NCBI RefSeq assembly: GCF_000224145.3
Contig: NC_020177.2
Location: forward strand, 377,526 to 441,525
Direction of reading: 5' to 3'
Origin: Ciona intestinalis
Lineage: Eukaryota > Chordata > Ascidiacea > Phlebobranchia > Cionidae
DNA length: 64,000 nucleotides
Position numbers and translations under genes: made by a program. The notes beneath the pieces were generated by a model. That model searched no databases, was not told the DNA's origin, and saw only the letters and a list, made by a program, of their open reading frames with translations. Positions 1 to 13,500 of this stretch are shown in pieces; position 1 is the first letter of the stretch, and every line of letters begins with the position of its first letter.

Positions 1-31
1 GATATATTTATATATAATATTATATATTTGG

Positions 32-2259
<2,228 letters not shown>

Positions 2260-4077
2260 ATGTTGCAAACGCTCTTAAAATGTTCCATGTATTGTTCTCT
2301 TTATCGCACTTGCTGTATATTGTTATTGTCAGGTCTTTTACATCAAGAACTTTTTGAATAAAATCTAGGTTTTAAAATTTGCATAAAATGGTATTAAAAG
2401 CTTCCCTTTACAAATAAAACACAAAACATCGATCATAAATAATACATGAAACAGCCCAATTATATGTCCACGGTAAGACTGTCCTCATTTACTTTAAGGA
2501 AGCTTATAACATTTTCGGCGCCATGGCATCGTGATTAGGGCGCCTGCCTGTAACCCAGAGGTAATGGATTCAAGGCTCGACGCTGCTTCCATTGTGGGCG
2601 TATGTGTCTTGGGGCAAGACCACTTAACGGCAATTACTCCAACCCATTGGTCACTAATGAGTTGTCTAAATTATCAGCCATTATACATTTTTTAAAATAA
2701 CACTTTCATGGGTTTTTAGCTTTGTATATTTCATGATATGTGATCTCCGTAATACCAACGTACATTCTTTTAAAAAATAAATTGCCATCTAGTTTTAATT
2801 ATTAAACCAAAGAAAATTTATGTAAAGTTTTAATTAGCATGTTTAAAATTCAGAATTAAAAGTTGTTTTCTTGTATCTAGTATAAATGTGTCATGTAAAA
2901 AAAGGCTTATATAATGTTGGATATATAATGTTGGAAACCAGTTTTATTTTTTAAAAGAATTTCAGCCTCAATACATAATCAGTGTCTTATTACATTTTTT
3001 CACATTTTATGGAGTTTTGAAATAAATGAATAAAATGTCACTTATGTATGTACATAGCAGCTTATGTTGGTGGCACTCTGTGAAAATTAAAGTTAGCTGC
3101 AAAATTTGTTTTGGTTTCAATTCTTTTTTTCAGTTTACCAAATGTTACTAATTAGTGTAATGCACATCATACATGGTGGCTTTATATAACTGATAAATAA
3201 TAGTAAATGAGGACAGTGCTACCATGTCCAAACAATTTGCCACTCAAGTATTGTGATCATTTATTATGATTGCCAATTTAAAGAAACATAAGTAAACATT
3301 GTGTTTAGGATCAAAGCGTTGAATTCAACTTATTTATCCTCATGTGGGGGTGCAATGATTAAACGGATGTTTTGTTTCATATACTCTTTATGTCGATACA
3401 GATGCGGTTGTTTTGGTTTTAATTAAAAGGGATAGCAATTTGCCAGTCAAATGTCACGATGAGTCAAATTATGTTCATGGCTGACCTAAAATGTCCTAAA
3501 AAATCTGACAGACAAAATATTAGTAAATTGTAACTGACACAAAATTATGCGCTAACTTTTAACTTTTTTGAAACCCTTTCACAGAAAGAACGCCAAAATA
3601 GCTCGTAGCACGTTTATTTGGTCAATATATTACAAATAATAATCTATGGACAAGACAACAATGCAAGTATGACGCTTGGTGTAAAAACTGTGAAATAACT
3701 AATAAATTTCTCTTCAAAATTAAAGCAGTGCTTCTGAACCCATGGGCTGTAAATTGATTTGATTGGGTCGCTTGCTACAGCAGCTCAAAAAGTTTTGTGA
3801 AATGTAGTTTTAGAAATTGGATCATAAATTTAATACTAACTTTTGCTTAATACTTGTCACTACTAAAATGTAGAGAAGCACTGCCATAATTGTTAAAAAT
3901 ATTGTAATGTGAAATAGTTACAAATGCCACCACAAGCGTTAATATGTTACAAATATACACTCTGGGTAAACTTTTGTAATTCTTTTCACTTTTGCTTCAA
4001 ATACTATTTCTATGGAACTTAAACAAATGGGTGTAGCAACAACAGATAATAAAGAAAATATTATTTAGTTTAAATAT
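2260..4077. other. Intergenic region, cathepsin to SYAP1
   Basis: Between the convergent 3' ends of the cathepsin gene and SYAP1 I see AT-rich noncoding DNA and one SINE copy (2517-2690). No credible open reading frame or structured RNA is visible. Confidence 0.7.
2517..2690 (+). mobile_element. tRNA-derived SINE copy
   Basis: The head GGCGCCATGGCATCGTGATT, followed by GGGCGCCTGCCTGTAACC, carries A-box-like and B-box-like pol III promoter segments. The body GGCAAGACCACTTAACGGCA and GGTCACTAATGAGTTGTC follows. The same head occurs at 35378 and 43727. The 3' tail unit found in complete copies is missing here. Confidence 0.85.
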
Positions 4078-7000
4078 TTAGCTTTCCACGTTTTCTGTTG
4101 ACAACATGTCTTCGATCTCGCGTTCCCATGTTTCATCTTTATTCTCACCACCAACCACCTCGTAATCCTACATATGATAAATTTGATGAAAAAGGACTTT
4201 TTACGTGTAGCTGTAACATGTCTTGCACACAGGTCAAAGTTCAAGGCTCAATGGTGCCACCATTGTGGGCGTATCGCGTTTGTGTTTTAAGCGAGACATC
4301 AAACATTTATCACAATTTTCACCAACCTAGTAAGTTGCCTAAACTGTCAGTCATACATTACAAAAAAAGGAAAATATATATCAGGAATCACCAGCAAAGT
4401 TACATATACTCATTATTGGGTATGGGGTGTATGGAACACCCGTGTTGGGACTGTCGAGTTACAGCAAGAACCTCGAACATGTAAATCCGGTAAGAAATGC
4501 AATAACAACTCAGCCACACCAACCACGAAACATGCTGGGCAACTTTTTCTGGATATTTATCGTTAATAAAAACAATAAATCCTTGTAAAACACCTGAAGT
4601 TCTTTTTGTAATTCCTTTTCCCACTCCGGTACTTCCTCTGTCTCCCCCTCCCCCCCATCCATTCCCAACTCTCTCATCTCTCGTTCCAAGTCCTCAGGGT
4701 TAAGGGTTGATGGGTCGAACGCATCGGACACAAACTCAGACGTCGGAGGCTCCTGCAAAATTTTCGACACTTTTGGTAGATTTTAAACAATTTTGTTTCT
4801 AGCATAATCTGAAAATGTTATTGAAACTTTTCAACACTTCAGGTGCCTGCATGAAATGATGAATTAGGACTTATATTATAGTCTTCAATTGTCCAAATAT
4901 TTTAAATGAAATTTTGACTGTAATATATTTTAGGTATTCCTCCTTACATCCTGTCCATTGAGGTCTTCAGTGTTGTTGTCGTTGTGTTTTATGATGACAG
5001 GGGAGTTGGTGGAACCCGATCCTGGATCTGACCTGTTCAAACCAGAATAAACCGGTTCAACAACACTGTTTAAATTGTCAGCCATACAGGAATAAGGGGC
5101 AAAACAATACCCACAAAGTTACATACATGGTAACTTGTAAGCAGGCACGAGGTGTATGGAACAAAACACCCGTGTTATAACAACAGCTGTTGCCCAACCA
5201 TGCAAGGATAAATAAGTTACATACGTGGTAACTTTTAAGCAGGCACGAGATGTATGAAGCAAGGATAAATAAGTTACATACATGGTAACTTGTAAGCAGG
5301 CACGAGGTGTATGGAACAAAACACCCGTGTTATAACAACTGCTGTTGCCCAACCATGCAAGGATAAATAAGTTACATACGTGGTAACTTTTAAGCAGGCA
5401 CGAGATGTATGAAGCAAGGATAAATAAGTTACATACATGGTAACTTGTAAGCAGGCACGAGGTGTATGGAACAAAACACCCGTGTTATAACGACTGTTGT
5501 TGCCCCACCATGCGAGGATAAATAAGTTAAACCCATTTATAAACCAGGAACCTGTTCAATGACTTTGTGCTGCTTGATCTGCTGATGGTCCCGGTTGCGG
5601 TGCTCCCCACCATCACTATAGATGATGCAGATGAAGCGGAAGATGAAGGATCCGACTTCTGGAGGTCGGTGAGGGTGGACAGTTGGGCGGATTGTTTGAT
5701 CAACGAAACTCGGTAAAAATAATTCCGCCAAAACATTTCTTCTTTCACTCTGGGTTAGATTGTGAAGATTTATAAAATAAGTGTTAAAAACAAATTTAAA
5801 AACAGCTTAAATTAAGCTGTTTTAAGCAAAATAACAGCAATATTGAAGTTGTTTTTAATAGTATTGACCAATATTAGTCGTTATACCATGCTGTTTTATT
5901 CAGTGTTTTTTAGAACAATAACAATTGTTTAAAGTTTCTGTTACGATACTTATAGTGAAGATCATATTAATGCATAAGAATAGAAAGCTATGATATATCA
6001 ACAAAATGTTAGTTGTAGTTTAAACACACTTACGTATAAACATATTGTATGTATAACAATAAATGCACACAATATGAATCACATATTCCTATAACATAAC
6101 ATGTTAGTAATATAACTGTCATAATGGTATAATAATAAAACAAACCATATCCTGTTAACACATCTATTACTGACATAATGTATTACAGAAATTCTGGCTT
6201 TTACAAACATCCTTAAACCACATCACACTTACTTTGTGGGCACGAGGTTAAATCTCATTTTCTTTAAATTTTCATCTTCTTTTAGCGTGGCCATGGCAAC
6301 CGGATACGACTGCTCGTATTCAAAGTTAAACTGAACACCGGAGGGCGGGCTTCGTAAAAAGTTTCTGGTATCCTGTCATGAAGAATATAGAAATCAAATA
6401 AAACTCTACACAGTTTAAATTTTAAAAAACTAGCTTAGTAGTAACTATTATACTCTATCTGGGTGAGGTTAGGTTCAGCAGCGTGAAATGCCACGAGACC
6501 GGGAATTTATCACAGAATTGTCTCATTACCGACACCCAAGATCCCACCAATCGTATGAACCTCCACATCATTCAAGGTAAAACTTTAGATTTTTTGCAAT
6601 ATTACACATTATTAACTATCACTGCCTCCCCTGCATTTATAAAAGATTGGTGCCTATGAATCTTACACTTCTTGATTTAGTAACTGCTGTTTTAAAGTTA
6701 AAATATTAACCAACCGTTGAGAGCGCCAGAATTTGTTTTTTCATTATTTCCTCCTCTTGATAGCCACACCATGGGGGCAGAGCATCTAAATCACCTGGAT
6801 TTAAACATTTTACTGATTTTATGAAAGTCTTATTAATTACCCTCACTATTATTTTCCAAAAAATGTCCCTTCTACTGTTTACAAAAGTTATTCTGCAAAG
6901 TACTTTGATATTAATTTACTATGGACGCTAAAGTTTTTGTGGCAAATTCATCTTATTTGCCAAATGCCATCGTGAATTTCGAGGTCCACAATAAATATGA

Positions 7001-9234
7001 CACCAGGTATAACTTCAACAACTCACCTTTCAGTTCTCTCTTTTTTTGAATAAATTCTTTTTGCTCACGATTCAAATCTCCTAAAATTGTCTGCAAAAAA
7101 ACTAATTTAAAGCTCCTGAAAAGAACTTTAAAATTAAGTTGCCGCAAACATAATAAGCCTGCTTTAAAAATTGTCAATCTAAAAAATCTTTAGTGAAACT
7201 ATGTTTGAATTAACATTTAAACTATAGAGTAGAAATAATTCATGTTACATGAAAACAATTGTTACAACTTTGCCGATTTTTAGATAAATCTTGAGGAGCT
7301 AAAACCAAGAGAATAGTTACCTTTTCTTCAACTGTCTTTTTCAGGTTAACAGCAGTTTCATTCATTGTGGTTGTAACTTTCTTCGATGCAACCGATGCAA
7401 CACCATATAAGTAATCTATGAAAACAAGAGAGCTATATTATACATGCCAAAGGATCTGGTTCTACAAAAATGAAAAAGATAACAAGGCCAATCAATTGTC
7501 CAATTGTACATGATTTTTGTATCATCCTTACCAGATCCTTACTGTATTTTTTACATAACAACTGTTCAACTCTATGATCACCAGATCAGGATCACGTTTA
7601 CAGAATTTAGTACAACTAAACCAATAAGGTAACAATACAATGTTAGCATGAGGTACGTACTTCCAAGTGACATCGCAGAAGACATAACTTTTTGAGTTTC
7701 CTCTGCTAACTTCTTCTGCACTTCTTCAGCTTTAAAATCGATCACAGAATACAAGGCAGCATCTGTTTATAAAAAACAATATTAAATGAAAGAATATGAT
7801 TTATGTTATCCTTGTGTGATGGGACAAGACAGATGTTATAACGTGGCTGTTTTATATACCTTGTGCCCGATTTTAAGTAACACTGACATTTTGAACAACA
7901 AGTTTGAGTAACTTATACTAAGTGTCTTTCCCCAGGACACAGGCACCTCCACAATAATAACACTAAGGACATTAAACCATGAATGCTTCACACAAGGCCT
8001 TTATATAGGATTAAACACAAAAGTTACATGTGTAGTAAATAACCTTTTTTAATTGTCAACTTCTATATATATATCATAATCAAAACATACAACATATATA
8101 CATAGGCGTAAAGTTTTACTAAACGTTAGGGTTGCAAAAACCAGAAAAAAAGGAAGTACTCGCGCCGGTAGGCGCGAAAAAAAAAAAACGGTTTGCAACC
8201 CTTTGTTTTCGGTTTGCAACCCTTTAAATATGTGCTTTGTAAAAGCTCATACAAACGTAAACGTATTCAGAATTACGTAGGGATGAGACAAATTAAAATT
8301 ACGCGCGTTCGGCGAGTCCGTGTAATGAGAAACGGTCGAATCCGATTGCCTGGCGAGTGACGTCACAGTAGCTATGTCGCATGCGCCTTTCGTCAAGCCC
8401 GCACGAGTGTGTGGTTATCTTACAGACGAAGACCCGTCCGTCGGAAATAGTAGGTTTCCAGAACGAAATATCGCTGAAATAAACTGCCTAAAACGTTTCC
8501 AACACTGCTTTATATTTATTAGCAATGTTTTCCTCAGGCAAGCAGCATATTTATTACGAAATAGTAGGGATTCACACGTGGATTCATTGCATCATAATAG
8601 CGGTTGTTTGAACCTGGCAATTGATTACGACATAATAGCGATTCACACGTTGATTACTGACGTCACAATAGCGATTCACTCGTGAATTATTTAGCAAACA
8701 GGAGTTTAAATACCAGTTGAATGCATTTGTGTCGTGAATGACGCATCGGTATTGACATAATTTAACGAACGTAAAAGAAGTTTGTTCGCAGTAATAATGG
8801 CGTCTTCGTTTGGTCGAACGTAATTCTTTACGCATTATTAGTATTGAGAAAATCAAAGGGTTGCCAGGCAAACCCTGCAACCCCGTAACTTTACGCCAGT
8901 GCATATATATAGATATATGTGATATATAGATATAATGGCTTTAACAAAATAATTTAATCCAACCTTTAGTTGCATCATCTTTGTTTATTGAATCATCATC
9001 TGCATCAGGTGTTGAATCACTTTCTTTGTTTTCAACCGAACTATCAACTGGTTTTTCTTCTTTCTGTTAAACAACAACAAAGTTAATTTGTACGTTTCGC
9101 ACAGTTTCAATATTTACCTCAGTTTGATTTTCATTTTCTTCTTTTATTTCTTCATTTTCTTTATCTTCACTTGTCGGTTGGAATGTGTTGGCGAACCAGC
9201 CAGATATGCTTGACGATAAGTTCGACTTAAACAT
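4078..9234 (-). CDS. SYAP1: Synapse-associated protein 1 (BSD domain), complete
   Basis: SYAP1 is a conserved BSD-domain protein, linked in vertebrates to Akt1 phosphorylation. Exons in reading order are 9234-9118, 9063-8964, 7762-7661, 7415-7321, 7090-7027, 6794-6715, 6372-6233, 5749-5552, 5032-4948, 4752-4594 and 4167-4078. They sum to 1230 nt, 409 residues plus TAA, and every junction keeps frame. The N-terminus is [18 protein letters not shown], then an acidic stretch, [14 protein letters not shown] and [12 protein letters not shown]. The BSD core includes [24 protein letters not shown] and [18 protein letters not shown]. The tail has [19 protein letters not shown] and ends [16 protein letters not shown]. 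Human SYAP1 is about 350 residues; the excess is mostly low-complexity acidic and Ser-rich sequence. One donor (after 5552) reads GTTCCT, a weak but possible GT site. Two introns hold repeats (5119-5525 and 8103-8899). Confidence 0.93.
4228..4330 (+). mobile_element. SINE fragment
   Basis: GTTCAAGGCTCAATGGTGCC followed by ACCATTGTGGGCGTAT matches the B-box and body part of the SINE. It lies in the last SYAP1 intron. Confidence 0.6.
5119..5525 (-). repeat. Tandem array of SINE-tail units with higher-order period
   Basis: The unit contains GGTAACTTGTAAGCAGGCAC, GAGGTGTATGGAACA and AACACCCGTGTTATAAC. Full units start near 5131, 5285 and 5441, so the period is about 155 bp. It is made of one full ~98-bp unit plus one ~57-bp truncated unit marked by CACGAGATGTATGAAGC. 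The array lies in a SYAP1 intron. Confidence 0.9.
8103..8899. mobile_element. Non-autonomous element with GGCGTAAAGTT terminal inverted repeats
   Basis: The ends are GGCGTAAAGTT (8105-8115) and its exact reverse complement AACTTTACGCC (8887-8897). Subterminal copies of GGGTTGCA and CGGTTTGCAACCC occur inward of both ends. The interior is more GC- and CpG-rich than its surroundings and carries imperfect repeats of ATTCACACGT and ATAATAGCGATT (8572-8680). A hairpin CGCGCCGGTAGGCGCG lies near 8162. It sits in a SYAP1 intron. I see no transposase. Confidence 0.7.
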
Positions 9235-10065
9235 CACAATTGTAGAAAACAAACTTTTACCCAATTTAAATCACAGGACAAGCAACAAACACAAATATGC
9301 TGTAACACAATAACGTGCATTAGCATTAGCTTATAAATTAAGTTGATTCATCTTTTTGGTAAAAAAGATCAAATTAAATCAAAACAACAAAGGGGATATA
9401 TCTTCAAAAAGATTACTTATAAAACATTTTACCAGAAACTATAGAAAAAAACATTAAGTATTGTAGAAAAGCACAAACGTTTAACCTGACAGACATACAA
9501 ACAATACAGTGCTAGTGAAGAATGGCCCACCCTATTGCTAACCAGTAACCTTTAACTACTAAAATACGTTCATTTGCCGCAGGCCTGTGGTCCTATATTA
9601 AATAATGGACCAATCGTTTACATTGTACATTATATATATATATGGCGTATTATACAAAGAACAGTCCGCATACAATGTTATACAACCTACATAACAGCCT
9701 CAAAATAACAGATAAAGACATCACACGTACAAACCAAGGTGATCCTAGAATACAGATATTCTAGCGGCCATTTTCGATACCTTCTACTGGTACCACTAAC
9801 CTAAAATTTGGACACTGTACTAACTAGACCCCAGCGGTACCGATTCTAAAATGAAAAATTTAAAATTCGAAAAAATATTAATTATGAATATTAATATTCG
9901 TCATAAAAACATATTTATAGAATTTTCTCCCGATCCAGCTTCGAATATGTTATAGCGCTAAGTGATACCTAAAATATGAAACATTATTTTCTTTAAAAAG
10001 GTGCGGGGATAGATGTTATTTTATAAAAAAGTATGATCATAACTTGAATCATATCAATATTATAT
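9235..10065. other. SYAP1 upstream region and repeat
   Basis: Holds the SYAP1 promoter side. A short family B MITE fragment lies near 9510-9550 (GTGCTAGTGAAGAATGG). From about 9720 there is a repeat segment that is the reverse complement of 17225-17540. The contig ends in a gap at 10066. Confidence 0.8.
9720..10065 (-). repeat. Repeat end, inverted relative to 17225-17540
   Basis: The stretch with GTGATCCTAGAATACAGATA, TAGCGGCCATTTTCGATACC, ACCCCAGCGGTACCGATTCT and TCTCCCGATCCAGCTTCGAA recurs as its reverse complement at 17225-17540 with very few differences. It is truncated by the gap. Confidence 0.9.
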
Positions 10066-10565
10066 NNNNNNNNNNNNNNNNNNNNNNNNNNNNNNNNNNN
10101 NNNNNNNNNNNNNNNNNNNNNNNNNNNNNNNNNNNNNNNNNNNNNNNNNNNNNNNNNNNNNNNNNNNNNNNNNNNNNNNNNNNNNNNNNNNNNNNNNNNN
10201 NNNNNNNNNNNNNNNNNNNNNNNNNNNNNNNNNNNNNNNNNNNNNNNNNNNNNNNNNNNNNNNNNNNNNNNNNNNNNNNNNNNNNNNNNNNNNNNNNNNN
10301 NNNNNNNNNNNNNNNNNNNNNNNNNNNNNNNNNNNNNNNNNNNNNNNNNNNNNNNNNNNNNNNNNNNNNNNNNNNNNNNNNNNNNNNNNNNNNNNNNNNN
10401 NNNNNNNNNNNNNNNNNNNNNNNNNNNNNNNNNNNNNNNNNNNNNNNNNNNNNNNNNNNNNNNNNNNNNNNNNNNNNNNNNNNNNNNNNNNNNNNNNNNN
10501 NNNNNNNNNNNNNNNNNNNNNNNNNNNNNNNNNNNNNNNNNNNNNNNNNNNNNNNNNNNNNNNNN
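10066..10565. other. Assembly gap (N)
   Basis: Exactly 500 N, probably a default gap size. The BTB part of the Kelch gene may lie here. Confidence 0.95.
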
Positions 10566-13500
10566 AAATGGGACAAATTCATCGGTGACAACTTAAAGTT
10601 GGTTTCCAAAGAATTAAGATTCATGGAATTATTCGTAGATGAAGCTGAAGCTCTGATTGCATTGAAACAACAACAGGTTTAAATTTAAATCCTTAATATT
10701 GGTTCCCTTAAATGTTTAATCTTGTTTAAAATTGTTGACCTTAACTTTTTAGTTATCGTTTTGTGTAACATACTTTTTTCCTCTAATTTTCAGGATTCTT
10801 GCCAAGATTCGATTTTCAGGACCATCTTGAATTGGATCAAACACGACTTTAAACAACGTCAACAATTCATTGAACAATTGTTTCAACTGATTGATGTCAA
10901 GAAACTATTAACTGCGTTCCTTGAAGAAGTTGTTGAAAAATCTGAGGTTTGTTGATTGTTGCTTGTAAATATAAAGTAACAACAAACAGTAAACTGTATG
11001 ATGTTAAAACACTGTTCCATGATAGATACTTTTGCTTAATAGTATAATTTATTCATGTTTTGAATAAATAACAATCAAAATTAACATGTTTTTTAAAATT
11101 AGTTTTAACTTTACTAAGTTATGTATGTCACAAACTATTTACTTTTTTATTTGATTCAGAAATGGATTAAAAGAACAGATTATTTTCTTGATATTCTCAC
11201 CCCAGAATATATCGCTCGTATTAAATCAAATCTAGTTCAAGCACCAGGTGGAGCAAGAGAGGGTAATTTCTATGATTTCTATGAATAATTTGCACAATGT
11301 GGAGGTATAGTTGGTAACAGAACATGGTGTTTCGGAAAAGTAAAAATAAAATTTAACTTGATATTAATGTTGAAACACATATTTCCTAATAAAGAAAATC
11401 TTTTTGTTGTTACCTAATTTACAAACTTCAACACAGTGTAATTACAACGTATAAAATTATTCTTTTGCTTTGTTGTGTTTAGTGTGTGATTACAATGTTT
11501 AATTATTATTTTATTTTGCTCTGGTGCGAGTATTATGGCTTTATTAGGTTTCTTATAAAATTAAAATTATGAAATAAAACTTGTATATATTTTACAAATA
11601 TGTATGAAATATGCAGATGGTTTGTTTTGTATCTAAAATAATTTTATGTTTTAAATATTTACTCTAAATATCTGACAGTGGTGACATTTTAAATATGCGT
11701 GACATTATTACATCATAATGTTACTTTTACTTCAATATAGAAGCAACATTTGAGTTCATGATTGTGGGTGGTCGTCATGGAACAAGGAAACTTGTTCAAA
11801 TTTATGACGTTGTCGGGAAACATTTGAGAGAAATAACGGTCGGTTATTTAAGTGTTTCATATTGTGTATTACCCCACCTGTGATAAAGATTATTACACTT
11901 TGGATTATTATGTTGATAAAATATCTTGGTTATAAGCATGAATGGTAGCCCCTTTACCACCGTCGTCATAGTGATGGAGAATAGGTTTGTCCAACCTTTA
12001 ATAAAAGGATATAATTGTTCAACTGCCACCAACTAATTCATTGCTTTGTTTGCAATGTAAAAATGGATATTGTTTAGTTGTTCATTGAAACTCATGCTAT
12101 TTGAACTAATAAATTTTCAAACTAATTTTAAAATATTAAATTTTATCCACAGTCAACTTTGTATGAAAGGTGGGGTTCAACCAGTGTGAAGATAAACAAC
12201 CATGTTTATACGGCTGGTGGTGATGGTTCCAACTTTGTCGAATGTTTGAATTTAAACCAAGTTGATGGTGATTGGAACGAGGTGGCATCTATGAAGAAAC
12301 AACGATGGCGTGCAGCATCTGCTGTGTTGAATGGTTGGTTCCTTATTATGTTTAACAATAATATTGGTGGATTATTATTTTAGAAAAAATGTTTAGATTT
12401 ATTATTAACCCCTGCTATTGTTACCAGTATATTGGGTGGGCTAGTTTACTTACTGGCTCAAGTCTGAACTAAGTTTATATTTGTTACCAAATATATAGAA
12501 TATTTATATTTTTTTCCTATTAGTAAAGAATATTGAATATTACGATGTTATAATTATTAACTAATTATTTTTAAACTAAAGCAAATTTTGTTCCAGATCA
12601 AATGTGTGTAGCAGGAGGATGGGATGTTGGTAATATATTATCATCAGTTGAATTATACAATCCAGTGGTGAATACATGGACAAACATTGCTCCAATGAAA
12701 ACTGAACGATGTGAACATGCTCTTGTTTCTTATAATGGTTGGTATAATAAATATAAATGTAATGATAAAGTGGGCTGAATATGAACAGTAGCATGTGCAC
12801 AATGATTCTCAATCCTATGTGAAAGGAATCGACTTTAAAAGGACACCGATCACAATAACACATCAAACAATTTGATTTGTTTACTTTTGTTATATTTACA
12901 ACAAAAAAATTATCCATACACAGAAAATCTTCCACACTTGGTATAACAATAAAGTTTGCTTCCTCTGAAACTGAACATGCTTGTTATTATATTTAAATAT
13001 TTTACTCTGGTTGTTACTTTAGGGTTAAATAGACCCATCATGATTTTCAATGTTTTTTTTATTAATATGTAAACTCTTTTAAGTTTCATGCAATCTGTTA
13101 TAATGATTAAACACTTTACATGTATTCCGTTTACGCATGTATATTCCAATATACAATTAGTGGATCCTCCTTGACACTGTTCACTGTGAACCATTATCTC
13201 ACTATGTATTAGATCAAACTGGTTTATTTAATATAAATTATCCTTATTTTATAAAATTCATTAGAAACACTTTACATTGTTTAATAAAAATTAGAAATAT
13301 TGTTAATCTTTAGTTTGATTGTGATCAAATATTTAATGATTTCAAACATAATTCATGTACAGGTCGCTTGTACACGTTTGGTGGAGATGATGGTTCAAAT
13401 CGTTTAAATTCAATGGAAAGTTTTGATCCAAGAGAAGGGAAATGGGAATCACTAAAACCAATGAATAAGGAAAGAAATGCATTGTGTGGTGTTGTTTACA

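Noticed and set aside
5119-5474. Repeated open frames encoding [14 protein letters not shown]-type peptides
   Set aside because: They are translations of the SINE-tail repeat, appear in both orientations inside introns of four genes, and have no start context or conservation beyond the DNA repeat.
8374-8904. Open reading frames of about 105 codons on both strands
   Set aside because: They lie inside the repeat element at 8103-8899 and reflect its CpG-rich internal repeats; there is no domain or splice support.
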